NCBI GenBank assembly: GCA_023864145.1
Contig: JAIVER010000116.1
Location: 1-5,393, forward strand
Reading direction: 5' to 3'
Length of the DNA stretch: 5,393 bases
Source of the DNA: Thiohalomonas sp.
GTDB taxonomy: Bacteria; Pseudomonadota; Gammaproteobacteria; GRL18
Positions 1 to 5,393 of the stretch are shown here, one piece after another. The first letter of the stretch is position 1. Every line of letters begins with the position of its first letter. Position numbers and translations under genes: made by a program. A model generated the notes under the pieces. It was not told where the DNA came from and did no database searches. It saw nothing but the letters and a program-made list of their open reading frames with translations.

Positions 1-50
1 CATGGGCTGTGAGAGTAATTTGCGTCATTGGATAATTTTGATCTTCTTCT

Positions 51-87
51 CTATGAAAATCAAGCATTTTCATAGGTCATGGGTATA
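51..87 (+). repeat. Copy 1 of palindromic repeat, one arm shortened
   Basis: This 37-base stretch is identical to the reverse complement of 3655-3691. It contains a 10-base left arm (CTATGAAAAT), the loop CAAGC, and a longer right arm ending in GGGTATA. The outer part of the left arm present in the copy at 3652-3706 is missing; the sequence before position 51 (ATCTTCTTCT) is unrelated. The loop reads CAAGC here and GCTTG in the other copy, so the two copies are in opposite orientation. A transposase remnant follows immediately. It is probably an end, or an internally deleted derivative, of an insertion sequence; the family was not identified. Confidence 0.85.
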
Positions 88-159
88 CAATCTTGCTATG
101 CTCCCTTATTAACCACGCCTTGGATTTTAGATGTCGATGTCACCCTCAAACCATTATAC
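79..159 (+). pseudogene. DDE transposase fragment
   Basis: The forward frame from ATG at 79 reads through CYAPLLTTPW, ILDVDVTLKPLY. This resembles the first catalytic-Asp region of a group of IS4-superfamily-like transposases, whose usual sequence is roughly PWILDxDxTVKPLYG followed by HQEGAVxGYNPxKPGRPSH (recalled from the family). Here the similarity stops at the Tyr codon (157-159), and the frame runs on through unrelated residues to a TAG at 211-213 region. Nothing recognisable as the rest of a transposase is present on either side, so this is a relic and not a functional gene. It lies directly after repeat copy 1, and the match ends at the octamer TATACCCA (155-162), which also begins the other repeat arms. 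The assignment rests on about 22 residues and is moderate. Confidence 0.5.
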
Positions 160-275
160 CCACAAAGCAAATATCCACTTTCTGAGAAGCTCAGTGCAAT
201 AATCAGACAATGGTAGGTGCCAGGCACAACGGAACAGGTGCAGCAAAAACACCAGGCATCCTATATTGGTACAAG

Positions 276-1619
276 CTAGAAATAGACAACATAAATATAA
301 ACGTTAGCAACAAGGACGCTAAGCAGCATGAATGGCATGCCAATCTTGATGAAGGTCATAAAGCTAAGCGGATAACCTGCACGTTCCCCTAAACCAGCCA
401 CCATCACGTTGGCTGCCGCGCCAATTAATGAACCGTTACCACCTAAACAAGCACCAAGGGCAAGCGACCACCACACAGGTTCTACCGCATCGGCTCCACC
501 GAGGCTGCTCTCCATCGATTCCACCAGTGGAATCATCGTTGTAACAAAGGGAATGTTGTCGATAGCTGCGGATGCCAGTGCTGCCAGCCACAGTAGCGCG
601 AAAGTAGTGATTTGCGGATCACCTTTGGTTAGCTCGATCAGCTTTTCACCCAGTATTTGCAGTATGCCGGTATGTTCGACACCATGCACTACTATGAATA
701 GCCCCATGAAAAAAAATAGTGCGCCCCATTCAACTTCGGCAAACGCCTCGCGCACTCGTCTTCCTTCTACTTGTGAACTTTGGCCAAAGTCGCTTAATAA
801 CAGCAACACTGCTGCACCGAATATCGCAATTGTGCCGGGGCGAATCCCATAATGCTCACCAAAAATAAATCCAGCAATAACTGCGCTAATTATCATTAAT
901 GAAATCTTTAGCAGGGCCATGTCCTGAATGCTGTCTGCTGGACAAAAGCGCATAATCCGCTCACGGTTTTCCTGTGATGTTTGCAACGAACTACCGAGGT
1001 AGAAATAGAAAAATAAAGTGGTCAGCACTAGCAAAATGAATACCACGGGACCAAGGTTTATGAGAAAATCCATAAATGAGTATCCAGTTGCTGAGCCAAT
1101 AAGAATATTTGGCGGATCACCGATAAGAGTAGCAGTGCCGCCAATATTGGATGCCAGTATTTGAGAGATTAAAAACGGATAAGGCGATACCTCCAGCTTT
1201 TTGGCAATTAGCAGCGCGATCGGTACCAGCAGCAATACGGTGGTCAGATTATCCAGAAATGCTGAAAATAATGCCGTAACCAGTGACAGTACAATCAGTA
1301 CACCTCGCGGGTCTCCCTTGACTAAATGTACGGCCCAGATAGAGATATATTCAAACAGGCCGGTCTGGCGGATTACTGCGACTATGAGCATCATACCGGC
1401 TAAAAGCGCCAGTGTATTAAAGTCGATACCTGTGATGGCCTGATCCTGAGTCAGAATTCCGCTTATAATCATAATACTTGCGCCAATCAGGGTAATAACG
1501 GTGCGATTAAAGCGATCGCTAAACAGCACAATAAACGTAATGATGAGGATAGAAGCGGATAATATAACCGGGTCCAGCCCAAAGATAGTCGAGATTTGAT
1601 CTTGATGTGGCTGGTTCAT
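276..1619 (-). CDS. ArsB/P-protein-type ion permease (SLC13/ion transporter superfamily)
   Basis: This is a polytopic inner-membrane permease of 447 residues, the usual length for the family, with roughly 11-12 hydrophobic segments. The family signature ASNIGGTATLIGDPPN is at residues 156-171. Its second-half counterpart GNGSLIGAAANVM is at 394-406. The paired DN motifs FLDNLTTV (residues 122-129) and AAIDNIPFV (351-359) show the two inverted halves typical of ArsB, NhaD and P-protein (OCA2-like, E. coli YbiR-like) transporters. The substrate cannot be read from sequence; family members move Na+/H+, arsenite or organic anions. The ATG overlaps the stop of the CBS gene (ATGA) and has only a weak Shine-Dalgarno, so translational coupling is likely. 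The gene ends in TAG at 276-278. No hairpin with a U-tract follows; 163-275 holds no recognisable gene or terminator. No lesion is visible. Confidence 0.93.
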   Translation of the reverse strand: MNQPHQDQISTIFGLDPVILSASILIITFIVLFSDRFNRTVITLIGASIMIISGILTQDQAITGIDFNTLALLAGMMLIVAVIRQTGLFEYISIWAVHLVKGDPRGVLIVLSLVTALFSAFLDNLTTVLLLVPIALLIAKKLEVSPYPFLISQILASNIGGTATLIGDPPNILIGSATGYSFMDFLINLGPVVFILLVLTTLFFYFYLGSSLQTSQENRERIMRFCPADSIQDMALLKISLMIISAVIAGFIFGEHYGIRPGTIAIFGAAVLLLLSDFGQSSQVEGRRVREAFAEVEWGALFFFMGLFIVVHGVEHTGILQILGEKLIELTKGDPQITTFALLWLAALASAAIDNIPFVTTMIPLVESMESSLGGADAVEPVWWSLALGACLGGNGSLIGAAANVMVAGLGERAGYPLSFMTFIKIGMPFMLLSVLVANVYIYVVYF

Positions 1620-2080
1620 GCTGTTTTACCATGTGTAGCTTCAACCGCATGCATGATAGAAAAGTAGGAGATGGCACCCATGAGACGTCCGTTATCCAGC
1701 ACCACCGGCACCACATTCTGGTGTTCACTGATCAGCAGCAAGGCATCAGCTAGCGCTGCCTCTGGGTGAACGGTTTGAGCATGTGGATCAAGTAGATCTC
1801 CAATGAGTTGTGAACGGATATCATTCATACGCTCCTGCAAGTCATCGATGGATTCATGCAAGTAACTGGCATGTTTGATACCACGCATCATGCTTATTGA
1901 TTTAGGTAAGAGCATACGCATCAGTTTTTCCGTACTGACCAGACCAGCAAACTTGTTATCACGATCAACAATAGGAACACAGTCAAGATGATGTTGGCGC
2001 ATAAAGTCGATGACGGTGCCAGCTGATTGATAAGTATAGAGGGGGGTAGATAATGGGCTCATACAAGTACGGCAATCCAT
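1616..2080 (-). CDS. Two-CBS-domain protein, likely regulator of the adjacent permease
   Basis: This 154-residue soluble protein consists of little besides a tandem CBS pair (Bateman module). CBS1 spans about residues 3-60, with the core HLDCVPIVDRDNKFAGLVS. CBS2 spans about 94-147, with the core NVVPVVLDNGRLMGAIS. A helical linker (about 62-92) joins them. Bateman modules usually bind adenine nucleotides or related ligands and control an attached or partner enzyme or transporter. No catalytic domain is present, so a regulatory role is inferred. The start is well supported by AAAGGAG eight bases before the ATG. The stop overlaps the permease start by four bases, which ties the two products together. 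An unusual N-terminal CxxC (Cys3, Cys6) replaces the charged residues common before the first CBS core. The ligand is unknown. Confidence 0.92.
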   Translation of the reverse strand: MDCRTCMSPLSTPLYTYQSAGTVIDFMRQHHLDCVPIVDRDNKFAGLVSTEKLMRMLLPKSISMMRGIKHASYLHESIDDLQERMNDIRSQLIGDLLDPHAQTVHPEAALADALLLISEHQNVVPVVLDNGRLMGAISYFSIMHAVEATHGKTA

Positions 2081-2088
2081 GATCGAAT

Positions 2089-2095
2089 CTCCTTT
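2089..2095 (-). promoter_or_regulatory. Shine-Dalgarno of the CBS gene
   Basis: On the minus strand AAAGGAG lies eight bases before the ATG at 2080-2078. It is the strongest ribosome-binding site in the window and fixes the start of the CBS gene; the downstream permease has no comparable site of its own. Confidence 0.75.
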
Positions 2096-2110
2096 GAATC
2101 AATTTAATAA

Positions 2111-2139
2111 AATTTAAACAAGTACCTCTAATACAACAA
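2111..2139 (-). promoter_or_regulatory. Possible sigma-70-type promoter for the CBS-permease pair
   Basis: Read on the minus strand, TTGTTG (2139-2134) and TAAATT (2116-2111) are separated by 17 bases, matching 3 of 6 and 4 of 6 of the -35 and -10 consensus. The -10 lies about 30 bases before the CBS start, giving a short leader that holds the ribosome-binding site. The gap between the Clp remnant and the CBS gene (2081-2196) is AT-rich, so a chance match is quite possible. A promoter here would let the pair be expressed even though the Clp gene in front is dead. Confidence 0.25.
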
Positions 2140-2196
2140 CTGACTGGAAGGATAGGAACTTCAATGGCACTTTTCAAGCTAGTCCACAATTAAATT

Positions 2197-3651
2197 TTAA
2201 TTTACTATAGTAAAGACGATCTTGTTATCTTCCACTGTAATCCGCACTCGGCTTCCCTCTGTAGATTCACCCTTGATAATCTTCATAGCCAGAGGATTCT
2301 CCAACTGACGCTCAATTTCGCGCCTCAAGGGGCGAGCACCATAGACCGGGTCAAAACCATCACGGGCCAGTTTCTGAAATACATTTTCATCAATTTCCAG
2401 TTTAATCCCTTTCTATTTCATGCTCTCAGTCAACGCCTTGACAAACAAATGAGCAATTTGCAATATCTGTCCCTCTTCCAGGTAGTGGAAAACAATGATA
2501 TCGTCAAGACGATTAAGAAACTCCGGTTTGAAGAATTTTTTAACCTCATGCATGACCAGGTGTTTTGCTTCGAGATAATAGGGTGTCTCTGAGCGGATAA
2601 AACCAATATTTCTTTTTTCCGGGGAAAGTGCTTCGGTGCCAAGATTAGAGGTTTCTATCAGAATAGTATTGCGGAAAGAGACCACGTGTCCCTGGGCATC
2701 TGTAACCGACGAGTCAACTTCACCACGCTCTGATTCCCACTTTTTTCGTGCAGATTTCAGGTGTTCTTCAACTTCCAGAATTTTCATTTGCAGACTGGCC
2801 GCAGCTTCAAAATCCTGTCCATTGAATGCCTCACTTTTGTCATACTGCAGCCGCTGATTTTCCTGCTCCAACTTTTTGATATTAGATGGTATGGAGATGA
2901 GACTAATATGTCTTCGTGCGCCTGCTTCATAGTGAACATGATGCTGTTTTTCATATCGGGGTGCAACACCCTCCATAATTCGAATGGTCTCTTCCACATT
3001 GGGTTCGCGCACCAGAATGGGGTGGAAACGGCGCTCCAATGCTTTATCGGCTTCCACATGTTTGTGGTACTCATCCAGAGTATCGGCAACCGTTCACCTG
3101 AAGGCTTCCCTGAGCCAGAGCCGTTTTAAGCATACTGGGAGCATCATTACCACCGGCACCAGATCCCACGACAGTATGCAGTTCATCAATAAACAGAATC
3201 ACCTGTCCTTTGGCTTGAATCACTGCATCACGAACCTGTTTAAGACCTTCCTCAAATTCTCCGCGCATAGTGGCACTAGCGACAATTTCCCCCATATCCA
3301 ACGATAGCAAACGCTTGTTAAGCAGTGTGTTGGGTACATCAGCATTAGCAATACACTGGGCCAGCCGTTCCACGATAACAGTCTTACCCACTCCTGCCTC
3401 ACCAATAAGGGCAGGATTATTCTTTTTTCGGCGTGACAGAGTCTGAATAACAAACGCAATCTCATCCTCACGACCAATAACTGGATCAAGCTGGCCTTCA
3501 CGCGCCAGTTTAGTCAGATCTCACGTATATTTAGCCAGCACATCCGCTTCACTTTCTGCATTGGCAGTACCGATGATACGTCCACCACGTATCTCCTTCA
3601 ATGCTTTAAGCGCCTGCTCATCTTTTAGACCTGCCTCATGAAGATAATCAG
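2197..3651 (-). pseudogene. clpC: Decayed ClpC/ClpA-type AAA+ unfoldase subunit
   Basis: This is the remnant of a ClpP-partner unfoldase. In order, it shows the pre-D1 linker (HEAGLKDEQALKALKEIRGG), D1 start [19 protein letters not shown], Walker A GEAGVGKT (3380-3403), Walker B VILFIDEL (Asp/Glu at 3182-3187), a UVR-like coiled-coil middle region, then the end of D2 with an IGF loop (2599-2607) and the C-terminal GFDPVYGARPLRREIE. The middle region and the IGF loop favour ClpC/ClpA over ClpB. Lesions: the Clp_N domain is missing, with the gene cut at the palindrome; TGA at 3521-3523 sits where YTRDLT needs Arg (CGA to TGA); an extra base in GGTTGCC (3085-3091) shifts frame; about 30 residues are lost at 2928/2929; about 150 residues carrying D2 Walker A and B are lost at 2700/2701; TAG at 2413-2415 sits where MKEKG needs Glu. 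The original frame ends in TAA at 2197-2199. It cannot make a working enzyme. Confidence 0.92.
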
Positions 3652-3706
3652 CTATATACCCATGACCTATGAAAATGCTTGATTTTCATAGGTCATGGGT
3701 ATATAG
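3652..3706. repeat. Perfect 25-base inverted repeat with 5-base loop (MITE-like element, copy 2)
   Basis: Arms 3652-3676 and 3682-3706 are exact reverse complements around the loop GCTTG (3677-3681). The arms read inward from TATACCC through a GACCTATGAAAAT-type core. The part shared with copy 1 ends at TATA, and the next dinucleotide on each side is TA (3653-3654 and 3704-3705), which would fit a TA target duplication around a 49-base element at 3655-3703. The polymerase fragment ends inside the right arm (TGA at 3693-3695) and the Clp remnant begins at the left arm, so the element marks the join of two broken genes. No U-tract follows on either strand, so a role as an ordinary intrinsic terminator is not indicated. 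Transposition origin is inferred. Confidence 0.9.
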
Positions 3707-4844
3707 TTAACAATGATTTTATAAACACTGCTTTTGCTTGATCCCCTGAACTTTTTGCAGCAATCCTATCATCGGTAAGACCATTTAAAATATCCAACCA
3801 TTGGAGAGTTAATCCGCCTGGACAACTATTTAATCTACGTAATAGACTTGGATAATAGGATGAAACATCATAACCTATTATATTTTCTGATTCTAAAAAT
3901 AGGTGTGAAATGATGGTATGAGCACCACCTTTACCTAAATCAATCTTATGGTTTCCTACATGAAATAAATAACCATCATTGAGTCCACCCAACCAATTAG
4001 TGACATCAAAAGGAGCTAATGTTTTTAGTTGTTCAAGTAATTGCTGATTTCGTGTTGTAATAAATTTAATAGCAGGATCAATATAAAAAGCAGGATTGAA
4101 CATGAACTTTTCAGGTTTCTTAATCTGTCTTAGATTAATTCCCGCTTTTATTTCCATTTCACGCTTCATTACCGTTTCGGCAATGGAAGAATTACTTTGG
4201 CGTAGTGCAGAGGTATTCAGGTAGGGGAATTGCTGATTCACTGCAACCCTGACTTCCACCTCTGATTCAATATCAAAGTAAAGAGCCTCGATAGCATTAA
4301 CATCATTTTTACAATATTTAATCAGATTGGTAATTTGATCGGATGTCACTACAGTACCAGGCTTAAATGGAAGATCTTTAACATCAAATAGGCCGAGTCT
4401 AACTTCGTGTGATTTGAGGCTACCAGCAATACGCTTACCACCTAAGATTTGGAAAAGATCAATACATCCCCAAGAAGATGTCCTATCTCCCCATTCTTTG
4501 CGACTGAAATGTGTGAGTCTTGTTATCTCCTTATCACCTTTAGATGGCTCTATAATCCGTGTCGCAAAATTATAAATCTCAGAAGCCGTTGAGATATTGC
4601 CATCAATGATCGCCTTAAGTACAACATCATCAAATCTAAAATTGTTATATCCTATGAGGACGAGTCCATCAGTACTGAGGAACTGCTTTAGTTGCTTGAG
4701 ATTATCATCTTGAAAAACACGATATTTTCCATTGCTCTCCCGGCAGAGTTCTTTGAATACTGCAATGAAACAATTGGGATAAGTTTCAATATCATAAATC
4801 CAAATTGTATTGTCTTTTTTTGAGTTGTGAGACATGTATTTCAT
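3693..4844 (-). CDS. Truncated family B DNA polymerase, exonuclease domain plus motif A only
   Basis: This is the N-terminal part of a phage- or plasmid-type DNA polymerase. Residue numbers here count from the first possible start, TTG at 4859. ExoI is IYDIETYPN (Asp23, Glu25), ExoII is YNNFRFDD (Asp77), and ExoIII is YCKND (Tyr182, Asp186), so all proofreading acidic residues are present. Polymerase motif A is YDVSSYYPSLL with catalytic Asp331. The frame then reaches a motif B-like IKSLL (Lys381) and is cut off where Asn-Ser-x-Tyr-Gly should follow; the palindrome supplies the TGA stop. Motif C (DTD) is absent, so polymerisation should be lost, though the exonuclease fold might survive. ATG at 4844 follows AAGG closely; ATG at 4835 is an alternative and TTG at 4859 is unlikely. 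The gene is markedly AT-richer than the permease block, suggesting transfer from a phage or plasmid. Confidence 0.82.
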   Translation of the reverse strand: MKYMSHNSKKDNTIWIYDIETYPNCFIAVFKELCRESNGKYRVFQDDNLKQLKQFLSTDGLVLIGYNNFRFDDVVLKAIIDGNISTASEIYNFATRIIEPSKGDKEITRLTHFSRKEWGDRTSSWGCIDLFQILGGKRIAGSLKSHEVRLGLFDVKDLPFKPGTVVTSDQITNLIKYCKNDVNAIEALYFDIESEVEVRVAVNQQFPYLNTSALRQSNSSIAETVMKREMEIKAGINLRQIKKPEKFMFNPAFYIDPAIKFITTRNQQLLEQLKTLAPFDVTNWLGGLNDGYLFHVGNHKIDLGKGGAHTIISHLFLESENIIGYDVSSYYPSLLRRLNSCPGGLTLQWLDILNGLTDDRIAAKSSGDQAKAVFIKSLLTIYP

Positions 4845-4859
4845 CACACCTTGATGCAA

Positions 4860-5306
4860 GATTGTGCATGACCATTAAATTAGGGCATATAAAAAAGAAA
4901 ATCGTTCTTGACTTAATCAACATTCTACAAGAAATAGAAGCCTAATCAGTTATGTTAGCGTTGGGTATTAGCTATTTTTAAAAATTTTATGAGTTTTGGC
5001 AAAAGAGAGTCATTTTTCAATTACCTCTTTCTTTGACCTAGCGCCAAATCATGACAACGTTATATGTTTACCAAAGGAATAAGTTGAATCCGCGTTATAA
5101 TATCACAGTACATAAAACGTGAATCACGTATTTCTACCTCATTATTTTACATAAAATGATTAATGCCGCATTGGAAATCCATAGAACAAGGTAACAGAAA
5201 TATATCAAACACAAAACATTAACACACTCATTTTAAATAATTTTGTCTACTATTTTTATAACTTCATTAACATCATTTCTAAGTGAACATGATTGACTTA
5301 GAGTAA
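4860..5306. other. AT-rich stretch without a recognisable gene
   Basis: I see no convincing coding region on either strand; frames are broken by frequent stops. It lies upstream of the polymerase fragment and presumably holds its leader, but no well-spaced sigma-70 promoter stands out. Two weak symmetries are visible. One is a 13-base dyad ACGTGAATCACGT (5117-5129). The other is a loose nested pair, TTTGGC (4995-5000) with GCCAAA (5043-5048) around AAAGAG (5002-5007) with CTCTTT (5025-5030). Neither can be assigned a function. Confidence 0.6.
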
Positions 5307-5330
5307 TATACCCAATCAACTTGAAAATGC
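5307..5330 (+). repeat. Diverged arm of the palindrome family (single, not palindromic)
   Basis: Aligned without gaps to 3655-3678, this 24-base stretch matches at 17 positions. The outer TATACCCA and the inner TGAAAATGC (with its preceding base in register) are the same, and seven central bases differ completely. No opposing arm is adjacent. It may be a terminal inverted repeat of a related insertion sequence whose body lies beyond the window edge or has been lost. The conserved-ends, variable-middle pattern could also be partly chance in AT-rich DNA. Confidence 0.5.
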
Positions 5331-5393
5331 AGGATCGAACACTTGGAAATTGTCATTAATTCGAGAATCTAATGATTTTCCAATGCTCGGTAA

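Noticed and set aside
1..50. Possible continuation of the polymerase C-terminus on the far side of repeat copy 1
   Set aside because: None of the minus-strand frames shows the expected Asn-Ser-x-Tyr-Gly or other polymerase motifs, so insertion of the whole block into one polymerase gene is not supported here.
217..227. GTGCCAGGCAC palindrome after the permease stop, considered as a terminator
   Set aside because: The arms are five bases with a single-base centre, too tight for a stable hairpin, and no U-run follows on the minus strand.
409..852. Long plus-strand open frame inside the permease gene
   Set aside because: It is antisense to conserved permease motifs, with low-complexity Ser/Ala/Thr-rich translation and no ribosome-binding site; a shadow frame.
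2413..2415. Recoding (readthrough) of the in-frame TAG in the Clp gene
   Set aside because: The same gene also carries a TGA, a frameshift and deletion of the second ATP site, so ordinary decay explains it.
2761..3129. Plus-strand open frames across the Clp remnant
   Set aside because: They oppose clear Clp homology on the minus strand and have no recognisable product.
5343..5383. Imperfect hairpin TTGGAAA/TTTCCAA with TCATTA/TAATGA
   Set aside because: The arms are interrupted by unequal bulges, there is no U-tract, and it overlaps the possible partial frame at the edge; no function can be supported.
5316..5393. Open minus-strand frame from the right edge, ending VFDPAFSS and a TGA inside the diverged repeat arm
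   Set aside because: Only 25 codons are visible and no family is recognisable. It could be the end of a gene beyond the window, but the length is within chance for AT-rich DNA.

Overview
The window looks like bacterial chromosomal DNA, probably from a Gram-negative proteobacterium, in an accessory region that is decaying and marked by mobile-element traces. The lineage cannot be fixed from the sequence. Only two genes are clearly intact: a two-CBS-domain protein and an ion permease. Both lie on the minus strand and overlap by the four bases ATGA. Everything else that codes is a remnant.

Layout from left to right. (1) Positions 1-162 hold a short palindrome-derived repeat (51-87) followed by about 80 bases of a broken DDE transposase. 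(2) 276-1619 is a full-length permease of the ArsB/P-protein (ion transporter) superfamily, preceded on its own strand by the CBS gene at 1616-2080. (3) 2197-3651 is the corpse of a ClpC/ClpA-type AAA+ unfoldase. It has lost its N-terminus and the ATP-binding part of its second AAA+ domain, and carries two nonsense codons, a one-base frameshift and a second smaller deletion. (4) 3652-3706 is a perfect inverted repeat with 25-base arms and a 5-base loop. (5) 3693-4844 is the front half of a phage/plasmid-type family B DNA polymerase. Its exonuclease domain and motif A are present, but the gene stops inside the palindrome at the point where motif B should begin. (6) 4860-5393 is AT-rich DNA with no convincing gene; it includes a diverged relative of the palindrome arm at 5307-5330.

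The Clp remnant, CBS gene and permease read in one direction and may once have been one locus. The CBS protein is the obvious candidate regulator of the permease because their translation is probably coupled. The polymerase fragment is much more AT-rich than the permease block (14 G+C of 60 at 3841-3900 against 30 of 60 at 421-480), so it probably has a different origin.

The most interesting structure is the repeat. It sits exactly where two unrelated truncated genes meet. A 37-base identical copy lies in inverted orientation near the left end, so the pair brackets the Clp-CBS-permease block. This fits a small MITE-like element, or fused insertion-sequence ends, that mediated rearrangement. 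I did not find a convincing new multi-gene system.
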